From Effrenium voratum (Eukaryota > Sar > Dinophyceae > Suessiales > Symbiodiniaceae), in NCBI GenBank assembly GCA_963377175.1, contig CAUJNA010003749.1, positions 619,397-683,396 on the forward strand: a DNA stretch of 64,000 bases. Reading direction: 5' to 3'. Positions 21,443-31,630 of the stretch are shown here, in pieces. Both the position numbers and the translations under genes were made by a program. The notes under the pieces were generated by a model, which worked only from the letters and a program-made list of their open reading frames with translations, was not told where the DNA came from and did not search any database. Position 1 is the first letter of the stretch, and each line of letters begins with the position of its first letter.

Positions 21443-22554
21443 AGGTTGATTTCATAACCCAGTGCTGTCTTGCGAAAACCTTGGTGTTTGGGCTGCTTAT
21501 ATCCATGGCAGACGGTGAAAGCAATTTGTGGATGGCAAAGTGCGCAAGCACGACACGGGTCCTTTCAGTGCCGAAGCCTCTGAACCGCTCGATCTCGACA
21601 AAACTGACGCAGTGAGACCGGATGTTTTTTACTTTTATTTTCTGCGATTGGGGATCAACCTTCGAGCCAAGAGTTTTGTTTGATTCAAGCATCCACAGGT
21701 GTAGAGTCGTTTTGTTTTCGAATTGCATGGCCGGCTTGGGTTGGGCCGGTCTTGACAAAGAGTACGGAGTTTTCGAGCCGGGCATTTGGGGAGCAGCAAT
21801 GGTTGCTGTTTCTGTTTGCTGATATATTCACCAACAATGCATTCATGATGCAGGTTGTGGGACGGTTTTTGGAGATGTTGATACTCGAGAGTGAACAGTT
21901 TGGAACCTTCGAGTGCACGCGGATTTTAGGAGAGTTGGCCCAACTCCATTGCAAGTAGCTTTTGCAACGGCCGGTGTTTGTTTCTTTCCAAGTGAAATTA
22001 CTGACTTAGGGGGAAGCAATATCCATCTAGAAACAGCAGACTCTGATCACTGTTGCCATATCCCAGCCCTCTCCCACTGTTTCCTTATTTGGGAGCCAGG
22101 AAACCAGGCGTTTTTGCGGGTGGACGGGCGTTACTGGATAGGGTGTTGCGGGGGTTGGGATCCTGTGACTTTTGGTCATGGTAAATCCCTCTGTTGCCAA
22201 GGTGGGTCAGGCAGCGGCCCCTTATGCTTTGCCTCTCCCACTGGATTGGCAGATTTGCAAATCCTCTCAGTGGATTGGCCCCCCAGTTTGTCCAAAACTC
22301 TGAGGAATCCTCCCTCTTGAGTGGATTGGCCCCCATTTTTATTCAATAACTCTTCACCTCAGGGAGAATTGATGAATTTGCCAATCCAGTCAAATCCTCT
22401 GAGTGGATTGGCTCCCCCCCCATTTTGTTTTTTGCCCAAAGCTCCCCCCCAGTTCCTCCCACTTGAGTGGCTTACCTGTTTGAATAGCTCTTCACCTCCC
22501 CCCCCCCCCATTTTGCACAAAGCTCCCCCCTGTTTGAAGAACTCTTCACCTGAG

Positions 22555-22699
22555 GAAGACATGCTGAAGCAGATGAAGAACAACTTAGAAGAGGCCGCCC
22601 GCACTTTAGGCTCGCCCCTCCAGGCGCGGGAGTTCGGGACGGAGTCCACGAAGAACGTCGGGGCTTTCGGGGAGGGGCAGGAATCCGCGCAGGGCGCAG
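22555..22699 (+). CDS. Putative helical exon of the G domain
   Basis: After CACCTGAG| it reads EEDMLKQMKNNLEEAARTLG then SPLQAREFGTESTKNVGAF and GEGQESAQGA, ending at GCAG|GTGTCG. Almost every third base is G or C. In VLIG proteins a charged helix ([LQ]-x-E-x-L-D-E-[MA] pattern) comes at this point of the G domain. Confidence 0.65.
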
Positions 22700-22894
22700 G
22701 TGTCGCAGAAAGGAACCCCTCAAAATCGTGGTGGTTGAACTTGTGGTTTCCAATTGTAGAACAAAACCCTAAAATTCGGTACCCAGTTGAAACTGCATGT
22801 TTCTGTTGAGGGTAGATTTGAGGTCCGGTGTCGGTTGATTCCCAAGTTTTTGGCTGGTTCCCAAATGGCTGGTCAAAGATATGTGCCCAACATG

Positions 22895-22976
22895 GCTTGC
22901 CCTGGTAAGTGGAAACATGGACCAAAACCTGCGGTCCACTTCCTGCTGGTTCAATTTTGCCCCATACCCATCTATC
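22895..22976 (+). mobile_element. Introner-like element, family D (copy D3, right half)
   Basis: Has GGTAAGTGGAAACATGGACC and ends TTTTGCCCCATACCC; the left half is not recognisable. Confidence 0.5.
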
Positions 22977-23379
22977 ACCCAAATTGACCGCTAGGATACC
23001 TAGTCACAAGTACGCATCTTGCAACAGGATCGGCAGGTGTTGGTTCCGCCTATCGACCTCAGCCCCTGCCGGTTGTGTCTTTGTCGTTCTTGAAGCTCCC
23101 CTTTTGGGGTGGCTCACTTGCCCAAAGTACCTGAACAAACAAAGGCTAAGCTTTTGGAACCTCGACCGAATATGGAGCCTTACATTATACACCTGAACAT
23201 CGCAACTTGCAAATGCTGGTTTCCCTTTCTTATATTTTGGTGTTGAAAGAAAAAGGCCACCTGTTTCAACTGGCTGCCAACCTCGTCATTTCTCCGGTCG
23301 TCCTTCGCTTCGCTTCGCTCCAGCAGCCGGTCCTTCGGGCCTCGACGCCGACCGGCGCCAACCGGCGCGACGCGACGAG

Positions 23380-23460
23380 GACCTCATTCTGCTGGACGGC
23401 ACCGCGGTCTTTCTGCTGCCCTCCGCCATGAGCTCGGAGCTGCGCCAGGGCCGGGAGGCG
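23380..23460 (+). CDS. Putative exon of the G domain
   Basis: After GCGACGAG| it reads DLILLDGTAVFLLPSAMSSE then LRQGREA, ending before GTTGGG. The frame is also open upstream (GLDADRRQPARRDE), so the start may be earlier. By order it fits the VLIG segment with a strand leading to a WxG-like loop, though the motif is weak. Confidence 0.6.
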
Positions 23461-24453
23461 GTTGGGACGGGGCGGGGACGGCGGGAGGCGGCCGGGAGGC
23501 GGCCACCGGAAACAGCGGCGCCCAGCTCGCGTTTTCGAGAGAGGCGTGGGGTTTGGCGCCTGGAGGTAATATAGTTGAGTCAAAAGCACCGAGCAAAAAT
23601 AAAAACCGGGGGGTGTCTTTGACTTTTGGAGGAGTTGGTATCCTTGATTTTTTATGGTGCTTTTTGGGGGACACCAAGAGACGGGTTTTTTAAGGAGTTA
23701 GTACCTTTTGTTGTTTATGATGTTTTTTGTTGCGGGACACCAATGGAAAACCACATTTTGTTGGTGGGCACCAAGGGAAAAGAAGAGCCGCTCATGTCTA
23801 GTGCCGCGGAAGGCACATCACCGCTGTTGAGCACATTTTGGCTGGATTTTATTGAGAAACCTCCAGAACTGCAGTTGCTGTGGAGTTCGATTCGGTTCCC
23901 TTTGCTGCTTGTCAGTCACTGACCTGAAAATCGAGCAACGTGAGGGGGAAATTCGAAAGGGGCCAAATCCACACTCATGATTCTTTGATCGAATTTGGTT
24001 TCTCATGTTGTATCCAGGCCTATTCTATTCTGTTCCCATAGCCTTTCCGGTAAAGCATGGAATGACCAGGAAGATGAGCAAAGAGTCGGTGGAGGGATCG
24101 CTTTCATTTGCTTCGAATTCTAGCCCCCTTGAAGTAGTAAGCTGCAGTGATTTCTGGCTTAAGCCGTGGCTTTTTTGGGAGATTCTGACCAGATGAGTGG
24201 CACCTAGCCAAGGGAACGTTGCGGTTTGATTTTTGTTGGGGGGCAATTGTGAAGCTGTGGTTCAACCGAGGGCTTACTTACTTCAGTGGTGCCCTGTTGT
24301 CATTTGTTGCGATTGTGTCTTTTCGCTTTTTGTGCGTCCCTTGATTTTGAACCAACCAACAAGACATGGCTGGTCTTTGGTGTAGCCCTAGGCCCCTTGG
24401 ACCCTTTGGACACCTCGTGTTTGAGCGGTATCTGGACTGACTTTTTCCACTTA

Positions 24454-24572
24454 GGTCACTTGGGTCACTTGGGTGTATCTGCCACTTGGGTCACTTGGGT
24501 CACTTGGGCTGCGGGAGCATCAGTTGAAAACTGCCTCTTAGGCCACGTGGGTCACTTGGTCACTTGGTGCCC
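24454..24572. repeat. GGTCACTTG short tandem repeat
   Basis: About nine copies of a 9-bp TTGGGTCAC unit are interrupted by unrelated bases, followed by an inverted piece (GTGACCCAAG) at about 24591. Confidence 0.7.
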
Positions 24573-25056
24573 ACCTTGCCAGGAGACCCATGTGACCCAA
24601 GCGAGCCAAGACGTCGGGTAGCGTACACGAAATCCTGGCCTGCACAAACGGCTGTTTCATACCAGCAACCAAGAACAGGGTATCCTTATTTTTAGGCCAC
24701 AGCTTGGTGCCGAAACGCCGTTTCGGAAAAGGAAGATCCGCTTCGCACCTATCATCCCATGGTACGTGTGTTTTTGGCGCCCTTGTTTCCAATTGTTTTA
24801 AAGGGAACCACAACCGCAACCCCTATACAGTCTTGGGGTGCGCCATTTTGGCACATACCTATATCAGACCAGACAAACATGGACAGAGACAGACGCAATG
24901 ACACTAACAATCATGCGGTCAGTCAGCCAGCCATTCAGTCAGTGAGTCTACCAAACAAAGAAACAACAGCAAGCAATCAAACACACAAATAAACACACAC
25001 ACACAGGCACACCACGCACACTGCAAAAAGAACGGGGGCTACATCTGCCGCCACAG

Positions 25057-25166
25057 GTCTGCTGGACCAGCGAGCTCTTCGCACGGGAGGTGCTGAAGCT
25101 CCGGTCCGAGGTCTTCCGTTGGCTCCGGGAGGATGGCGAAAGGCCGGGAGGATGGCTCGCTCTTAG
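25057..25166 (+). CDS. Putative helical exon
   Basis: After CCGCCACAG| it reads VCWTSELFAREVLKLRSEVF then RWLREDGERPGGW. The end is uncertain because no good GT is near; a GC or GA donor is possible. Its pattern matches the VLIG helix that follows the G domain (S-x-x-[VI]-x-x-L-[KR]-x-x-[IV]). Confidence 0.6.
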
Positions 25167-25194
25167 TTCGGGGGTGGGGGGGGGCTCGTCTCTT

Positions 25195-25301
25195 CATGGT
25201 TGTTGTTGGGAAACTTTTTGCTTGTTGGGGTTTAGTGGGAAATCCCCACATAACAGAACTGCTGATTTTTTGTTTTTGCTCCCCTTCCAACATCGACCAA
25301 G
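25195..25301 (+). mobile_element. Introner-like element, family B (copy B2)
   Basis: CATGGTTGTTGTTGGGAAAC at the left and CCTTCCAACATCGACCAAG at the right, with the GGGAAATCCCCACATAAC interior. Flanks TCTT and TTTT resemble a decayed TSD. It starts soon after the preceding exon. Confidence 0.75.
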
Positions 25302-26179
25302 TTTTTTGGGCGGGGACCAATGCTATGCTTGAACTCTGGAACCGCCACCCTCCCCCATTCCAACGTCCATAGAGACAAAGGCCCTTTCTATAAACGCCTT
25401 TCTTGTTAAGGCCTTTTGAATCCCAGGGTAGCTGTTTGGGAGGGAGCCAAGAAGCTGGGGCCAAGGAGCTGGGGCCAAGGAGCAGGGACTATCCAAAATT
25501 GCTTTTAAAGAGGGAACTAAGGAGCTACCAAAAGTTCTGTGAGGACATGGTAGCTTTTTGAAGGGAAACCGATAAGAAAGCCGAAATCCATTTTGGGGGG
25601 TCCCCAAAAATAGGGGGTGGGAGAACCAAGAGGAGAACCGAAATCGTCTCGTTTTTTGGTGGAGGAGACCTTTTCTTGCTGGAGCGATAGGTAGGGAATG
25701 CGGGGATGAACCCAGGGGTCCCCTGAAAAGAAACCACAAGGCATGGTTTATAGGGGTCATTCTCTCATTTTTTGCTGAGCACCAGCAAGTGTTGAAGGTA
25801 AACCCAAAACGAAAGCATAATTGTTTTTCTTCCCCCACTTTGGAGAACCCCGTATCTTCATTGCCAACATGTAACCCTCGCCGCTTGAATCGCTGCGCCC
25901 ACCTTTGTCTGGGAGTTTCGTTTTAAATAGAGCGCTTCACGTTTGTTGATTGTGTGCAAAGCATGGGATCCTTTCCGCAAAGGAGAGTCAAAATAAATAC
26001 CCAAGTATAGTTAAAGGTTAGTCGGGGACAGTCCGAACCATAAATGGGTGTGGCCGCCCTTTCAATTGGTCTTGCAGGAGAGTCAACCACGACTCCGGGT
26101 TCCTTTTTGCAAACTGTACGCAACCTATGCGCTTGTTTGTTTTGCCGAAATGACCTACCGTGTGGTTGAGAGTAGATAT

Positions 26180-26280
26180 GGCTGTGGGTCAAAAATAGGT
26201 ACCCCAAATGGAACCCTGGCAAGTGGAAACATGGGCCAAAACCTGTGGTTTTCCCGGTGGTTTAATTTTGACCCATACCC
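26180..26280 (+). mobile_element. Introner-like element, family D (copy D4)
   Basis: GGCTGTGGGTCAAAAATAGG at the left and TTTTGACCCATACCC at the right; flanks ATAT and ATGT are a TSD with one change. Confidence 0.75.
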
Positions 26281-26562
26281 ATGTGGTGAGCATCTTGGTC
26301 TCCAACTGTCCAGATCGGCTTTTCACCATCTTACGCAGCTGGTGGCCACCTGGAAAACTGGCTGCGTCCACCTTCCGAGCGCCTTTTTGGCTTTGATTGT
26401 AGGCATTCTGGCGCCCGTTTGTGTGCCCTTCGTGCAAAAGTGGTCTGATTCCCCACAGGGACACCCCACTATCATCCCCTATCAATAAACTGGCTGGTTG
26501 ATATTGGGGTCAGTTGTGCAAACAGCTCTTCTGGCTTCGGACCTGCCCTACCCTTTCCCCAG

Positions 26563-26602
26563 GCGCGCGCAAAGCGGCGGCGAGCTACCGGAGCAGCTGG
26601 GC
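26563..26602 (+). CDS. Putative microexon
   Basis: A 40-bp GC-rich island between TTTCCCCAG| and |GTGAGT, both strong splice sites. The frame cannot be fixed: one gives RAQSGGELPEQLG, the other ARKAAASYRSSW. Placed in the gene by position only. Confidence 0.45.
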
Positions 26603-26635
26603 GTGAGTCATTCTGACCGGTTTGTAAGCTCTGTT

Positions 26636-26741
26636 GCCCAGTGGTGCCCTTTTTCTTTCTTTTTGGGGTAATTAAGGGTTCCCCTTTAAACTTAAGCAAC
26701 AAGAAAAGGGCGCCCTTTTTTTTCTCCCATGACCACTGGGC
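26636..26741 (+). mobile_element. Introner-like element, family S (copy S1)
   Basis: GCCCAGTGGTGCCC at the left mirrors GACCACTGGGC at the right, with GGGTTCCCCTTTAAAC inside. Related to S2 at 32824. Confidence 0.55.
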
Positions 26742-26868
26742 ATCTGAGTAAGGCAGTCAAAGCTCCGTGGAAACCAGTCTCCTCACCCAGCTTCCTCCCC
26801 CCCAATCCGTGGCTGCTTCGAGCGCTGGTTGGTGTGTGGTGTGTGTTTTCGGTCTGGACACCCCACAG

Positions 26869-27021
26869 GACACCTTGGGTTCTTCAGATCCATCCACGGA
26901 GATCGGTTCTTCGGGGCTCTGAGGTTCTCCTCCCTGGTGCAGTGGTTCGACTACGCCACCACAGTCTGGGAGACCTTGGATCAGTTTGGCCAGCAGCTGC
27001 TGCACTGCAGGCGCGGCCTGG
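26869..27021 (+). CDS. Exon with W-rich post-G-domain segment
   Basis: After CCCCACAG|G it reads HLGFFRSIHGDRFFGALRFS then SLVQWFDYATTVWETLDQFG and QQLLHCRRGL; a GT lies at 27022. All third positions are G/C-rich. VLIG proteins carry a similar segment after the G domain, with a hydrophobic helix and spaced tryptophans. This is one of the clearest exons. Confidence 0.7.
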
Positions 27022-27988
27022 GTTTTGGCCATAGGTCGGGACTGAGAAATGGAAGGACCCTGACTTACCTCTTAAAAACACCACTTTTCTCAACTTTTTG
27101 GGGGTAACATGGGCTATATGTCTGTAAAAGGTTAACTTCCCCAGGGCTTGGAGTTTTAAGGGGTAAGCTGATTTACACCATCCAGGTGGTGGTTGCGTCC
27201 GGCCAAGTGTGTATGTTGTTGTTTGTGTTTTCCTAAAAACAACAGCAAGGTACGCCCGGCCAAGTGTGTATGTTGTTGTTTTTTTCTTCTGCCACAAAAC
27301 AGAACAGCAAGGCATGTCGGGACTGAGAAATGGAGTCTGACCCCGATGACCACAGCATCCAACGTGGTGGGTTTCGTTGATTCGAAAAGGAATCCCAAAA
27401 CGGTTCATTCAACCACAGTCACTACCTATCGCAGCAGCATGTGTTTTTTCTTTGCGAAGACCAGACCAGCGAGGTATGGCCAAGAGTCGTAAGGTGTTGG
27501 TAATCGGGTTTATTATGCCAAAGGGCTCACTGGAGGTCGACACACCGGTTTGGCATTGTTTGGGGTTGAAAAAGCTGGTTCCGCAAAATACAAACTGTTC
27601 AACTTGGGCAATGGACAATAGATTCGGAAGGGCTAAATCCACGCCATCTAGTTTGGATTGGTGGTTTAGCCCAGTCATACTCGTTCATACATCCCAACTG
27701 GTGCAGAAGTTTGGCCATCCACATGCCGTAGTTGCCATCATTTGTAGCAAATGGACCAAGTTCCCATCGGGGACACAGACCGCGGCTTGCTTGGGGTCAA
27801 CACCCTGAACACAAAACAATACATCCCCTTTACCTAGGTCCCCCACAAGCCCTTTTACCATGCTCCAAACATATCCAAACATGGGATCACCACAAGGGTA
27901 GAATCGTGCCAGTCCTGAAAGAAAACAGAAGGAAGCCCAAATAATGGGAATGCGGGGAAATACTCCGAGTGAATGTCCGGCACCATAA

Positions 27989-28060
27989 CTAGGTCCTCCA
28001 GTACAAAGGCTAGAATTTGGGTGCCCTTTTCCTGTGGTCTATTTTAGTAGGGGAATCTTT
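27989..28060 (-). mobile_element. Introner-like element, family A (copy A8, reversed fragment)
   Basis: CTAGGTCCTCCAG is followed by TCTATTTTAGTAGGGGAA, the complement of the A interior. The other end is missing. It is the only reversed A copy seen in the window. Confidence 0.6.
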
Positions 28061-28681
28061 GTTCGGATTGTTGATGCTAACTATCCCCTCAAGAGTTTGG
28101 GACCGGTTGATCTCATCAAGAAACAAACAGCACTTTGAAAGGGACTTGAAAAGGAGGGAGTATTCTTGAATAGTTGGGTTACAACCCCCAGTTTGAAAAA
28201 CCTCAACAGTTTTTTTTGTTTTTCTCAACTGGTTGAATATTGCCAGCGCTCCCCAAAAACACGCACACACACACACATCGCAAGGGTTCCCATTGAAGGA
28301 ACCATGGTGAACCAGCGTTTGGATCGTTCACCGCGATTCGACGTTGTTTGGCTCGATCGTGATCATTTGGGCATCTTGGGGTTGGCACGATGTTCTACGT
28401 GTTGATTTCCCATTCTGCCCGCCCATCGTTATCTGAACAGAAGGATCCCTTGCTGGAGGTGGAGCTGAAGTACTGAAGCAATCACCATTTTCGCAGTTTC
28501 TAGCCATGGTCGTTTACATGTTGAGAGTTTAGAGTTTGAATTATGACGCGTAGCCCTTGCTCCAAGTTCGACTTTTACTGCACCAAGGAACCACACAGAT
28601 ATCCGAGTGGAAATCGCAAGTCCAGAACGTGAACCCCTTGGGTGCCACATTCTTCTTTCCAATTCCCAGAGCTTCATCATA

Positions 28682-28985
28682 TCATTTGCTATGTTAAGAT
28701 GTTGTTTTATAAAAATGAAAGATTCCTAAGATAAAAGCAAAATGATAATAAAGAAAAGAAAAGCAAACAATAAAATAAAACAATGCAAAGGAGATTATGA
28801 AAAGGATAAAGACTCCCAATTTCTGAGATTAAACAGTTGATGATGGCATATTTCTCTCTTTCCATCTCTTTTCCTTTATTGCAATTCTCTTTTTATTTCT
28901 TTCACATTCTATTTTCTGAGATTTTAATTATTTCTTGTTAATATTGCCATCTTATAAATCCCGGAAGTTGCTACCAATGAAGATT
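28682..28985. other. AT-rich island
   Basis: A-rich then T-rich sequence of far lower GC content than the rest. No open frame of note. Just after it, GGGATTTCTTC (29046) and GAAGAAATCCC (29139) form an inverted pair. Confidence 0.5.
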
Positions 28986-29436
28986 CCTCGCTGTCAAGTC
29001 TCTTCATCAGGATCTAGAGGGTAATGGTGATGGGTTTTCATGTTGGGATTTCTTCCTCATCATCAATCTCTCTGAGTCACCAATTGGATGGATTCTTCTT
29101 GGACAGATGAGGACGAAGGAATCTGAGGAGTGAGAAAGAAGAAATCCCATTATCCATCCATTCAACCGAAATCGTCGAAACCCTTGTCTACCTTATTGCT
29201 GGTCTTCCCCAAAAAGGGTTCCCTTTTTTGTCCAGGGTCACCGAACAACTGAGTGAGTCTGTCTTTTTTGAGGGTACCCCTGTTTGGTTGGTGTTAAAAG
29301 CAAACCCAAAGGAAAGATGTTTGGTTGGTGGCCCAGCCTAAAAGAAGACAGCACCCCTCCTTGCCACCCCCTCCCGGACTCCCCCCCCGGCACAGGGCCA
29401 AGCCGAACCAAACAAAACGGAGCCGAGAGCTCGCAG

Positions 29437-29505
29437 GACCATCCACGAGATCGAGCAGCGGCGGGAGCTCGCGGACGTGGCCAAGAGCGCCGTGCGGGAG
29501 GCGAA
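29437..29505 (+). CDS. Putative helical exon
   Basis: After CTCGCAG| it reads TIHEIEQRRELADVAKSAVR then EA, ending at GCGAA|GTCTAC. Highly charged helix with G/C third bases. Confidence 0.6.
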
Positions 29506-29724
29506 GTCTACAAGTTGACCAGTGAAGCTTCGGCTCTAAGATGGGAACGATCTATGAATCATGGGGGTTACGAAACCGGGGTCAACGTGAAATAACTAGA
29601 AGGGGTACCTCAAGCTTTTTCCCGAAAGCATGGCGAAGGGTTCTTCCGCTGGGTTCACTTGAGTTGTTCTCATGAGAGTCATTACAAGGTGTCATTGCAA
29701 GGAATCATCATCATGAAAGTCATT

Positions 29725-29964
29725 GCAAGGAGTCATTGCAAGGAGTCATTGCAAGGAGTCATTGCAAGGAGTCATTGCAAGGAGTCATTGCAAGGAGTCA
29801 TTGCAAGGAGTCATTGCAAGGAGTCATTGCAAGGAGTCATTGCAAGGAGTCATTGCAAGGAGTCATTGCAAGGAGTCATTGCAAGGAGTCATTGCAAGGA
29901 GTCATTGCAAGGAGTCATTGCAAGGAGTCATTGCAAGGAGTCATTGCAAGGAGTCATGCAAGGA
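29725..29964 (+). repeat. 13-bp array (TTGCAAGGAGTCA)n
   Basis: About 18 nearly perfect head-to-tail copies. Since 13 is not a multiple of 3, all frames stay open and produce false reading frames. Confidence 0.9.
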
Positions 29965-30184
29965 GTCAGGATTGCAACTTGCACTTGACTCCTTGCACTT
30001 GCAACTTGCACTTGACTCCTTGCACTTGCACTTGACTCCATGCACTTGCAACTTGCACTTGACTCCATGCACTTGCTCCTTGCACTTGGCTCCTTGCACT
30101 TGCAACTTGCACTTAACTCCGTGCACTTGCGACTTGCACTTGACTTGCACTTCTTGCATGCACTTGGCTGCCTTGCAACTTGAA
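29965..30184 (+). repeat. Irregular TTGCACTTGACTCC repeat block
   Basis: Degenerate copies of TTGCACTTGACTCC and TTGCACTTGCAAC fill the loop between the two inverted 13-bp arrays. Confidence 0.7.
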
Positions 30185-30312
30185 TGGCTCTCAATGACTC
30201 CTTGCAATGACTCCTTGCAATGACTCCTTGCAATGACTCCTTGCCATGACTCCTTGCAATGACTCCTTGCAATGACTCCTTGCAATGACTCCTTGCAATG
30301 ACTCCTTGAAAC
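30185..30312 (-). repeat. Inverted 13-bp array (TGACTCCTTGCAA)n
   Basis: About nine copies of the reverse complement of the array at 29725-29964. Together they could fold into a long stem with roughly 220 bp of loop. Confidence 0.9.
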
Positions 30313-30427
30313 AAGCAAGGAGTCAAGTGCAAGTTGCAAGTGCAAGGAGTCAAGTGCAATTGACTTGCGAGGAGTTAAAATCTCTTCTTAGGGCGGCGGG
30401 GTAGTGCCGACGACACTACACGAAAAT

Positions 30428-30790
30428 CGACCCTCTGCGGGGATCGGCGTGGTCGAGGTGCAAAAACCCATGGTTTTTTGCGATTTCTAAAGTTCCCGCG
30501 CGACCCTCTGCGGGGATCGGCGTGGTCGAGGTGCAAAAACTCGAGGTTTTTTGCGATTTCCGGTGCCCGCGCAACCCTCTGCGGGGATCGGCGTGGCCGA
30601 GGTGCAAAAACTCGAGGTTTTTGCGATTTCTACGGTGCTCGCGCAACCCTCTGCGGGGATCGGCGTGGCCGAGGTGCAAAAACTCGAGGTTTTTGCGATT
30701 TCTACGGTGCTCGCGCAACCCTCTGCGGGAATCGGCGTGGTCGAGGTGCAAAAACTCGAGGTTTTTGCGACTTTTGTTGTTCGAACTGGT
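30428..30790 (+). repeat. 72-bp tandem units, five copies
   Basis: CRACCCTCTGCGGG starts units at 30428, 30501, 30572, 30644 and 30716. Each holds GTGGTCGAGGTGCAAAAAC or a variant. Homologous to the 73-bp units at 40599. Confidence 0.9.
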
Positions 30791-30798
30791 CCTCAGGA

Positions 30799-30860
30799 GT
30801 TGTCTCGTGGTTCGCGCGCCTGCTCCCGGAACCGGCGGGTCGCGGGTTCGATTCCTCCCT
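30799..30860 (+). other. tRNA-like module, copy 1
   Basis: TCGTGGTTCGCGCGCCTGCT is followed after 20 bp by GGTCGCGGGTTCGATTCC, which fits a tRNA T-arm/B-box (GGTTCGATTCC). The anticodon and T stems pair only partly and no acceptor stem is clear. It is a tRNA-derived, SINE-like or pseudo-tRNA module, not a working tRNA gene. Confidence 0.55.
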
Positions 30861-30899
30861 GGTCCGCGGGCGGGCGTCGCAAGATGCAACTTGCATTTT

Positions 30900-31248
30900 A
30901 AAGCAACTTGCGCAGAGCAACTTGCGCAGAGCAAGTTGCACAGAGCAACTTGCGCAGACCAACTTGCACCGACCAGTTTGCGCAGAGCGCCTTGCCTAGA
31001 GCAACTTGCGCAGAGCAACTTACGCAGAGCAACTTGCACAGAGCAACTTGCACAGAGCAGCTTGCACAGAGCAACTTGCAGGGAGCGCAATTTGCACAGA
31101 GCAACTTGCAGGGAGCCACTTGCAGGGACCAACTTGCCGGAGCAACTTGCGCGGAGCAACTTGCGCAGAGCAACTTGCACAGTGCAACTTGCGTAGAGCA
31201 ACTTGCGCAGACCAACTTGCACCGACCAGTTTGCGCAGAGCACCTTGC
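30900..31248 (+). repeat. 14-bp array (CAACTTGCGCAGAG)n, copy 1
   Basis: About 24 imperfect units, with CAACTTGCACAGAG variants and occasional insertions. Shared with 41545-41945. Confidence 0.9.
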
Positions 31249-31464
31249 CTGGTGCTGTCTCGCGCTTGCTTCACGAATGCTTCGTGTAGGGAAAAAGAAC
31301 GCATCCTGCAGCGTTGGGCCGACCTCGCTTGCGATGTTCTGCTTTCGGGCCAACCGTGGTCTAGTTTTTGTTGGGTATTGCGGGATACCCAAGTTTTCAG
31401 GGTTCGAAATCCATCTTTTCAACAGGGGCGAAGCGTATGTACCCCACAAAAACGGGCGGGCTGG

Positions 31465-31542
31465 CCCATTTTAGAACCTATTTTAGTGGTTGGATTGGGG
31501 TGTTCACTGGGGGCTAACCGATTTGGATTTTGACACATGGCC
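31465..31542 (+). mobile_element. Introner-like element, family E (copy E4, partial)
   Basis: Carries the E core GGATTGGGGTGTTCACTGGG and the right end TTTTGACACATGGCC; the left end is degraded. Confidence 0.5.
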
Positions 31543-31573
31543 TTTTCGGCGCCAAAAGACGCCGCTCAAAGAG

Positions 31574-31630
31574 GTGCTGGACGGGTCAGCTGAGCAGCAC
31601 GCGGGGTTCCACGAGCGAGCCCGGCAGCTG
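31574..31630 (+). CDS. Putative helical exon
   Basis: After CAAAGAG| it reads VLDGSAEQHAGFHERARQL, ending at CTG|GTAGAC. The frame stays open (VDSFVHRRRA), so the exon could end later, near 31658. Confidence 0.55.

Larger units (their letters stand above)
27022..29436. other. Long intron
   Basis: Contains a direct repeat of GGCCAAGTGTGTATGTTGTT (27202 and 27259), a solo A-family left end at 27834-27861, a reversed A fragment at 27989-28060 and an AT-rich island. No codon-biased frame is seen. Confidence 0.45.
29621..31349 (+). mobile_element. Composite tandem-repeat element, copy 1
   Basis: Starts CCCGAAAGCATGGCGAAGGG and ends TGCTTTCGGG, an inverted terminal pair. The same left (GCGAAGGGTTCTTCCG) and right (TTTCGGGCCAA) sequences bound copy 2 at 40288-42132. 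Inside, in order: a 13-bp array and its inverted array, five 72-bp units, a tRNA-like module, and a 14-bp array. No transposase or reverse transcriptase frame is present, so it is non-autonomous. No convincing target duplication was found. Confidence 0.75.

Noticed and set aside
29725..29964. Regular repeats that might suggest a CRISPR array
   Set aside because: The units are contiguous without unique spacers, there are no cas genes, and the locus is eukaryotic.
29659..30359. Overlapping open frames of up to 166 codons on both strands (CKESLQGVIARSH-type repeats)
   Set aside because: They come from the 13-bp satellite, whose length is not a multiple of three and has no stop in any frame.
30416..31533. 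Frames of up to 275 codons rich in Cys, Ala and Leu on both strands
   Set aside because: Products of the 72-bp and 14-bp arrays; both strands are open equally and the peptides are repeats of the unit.
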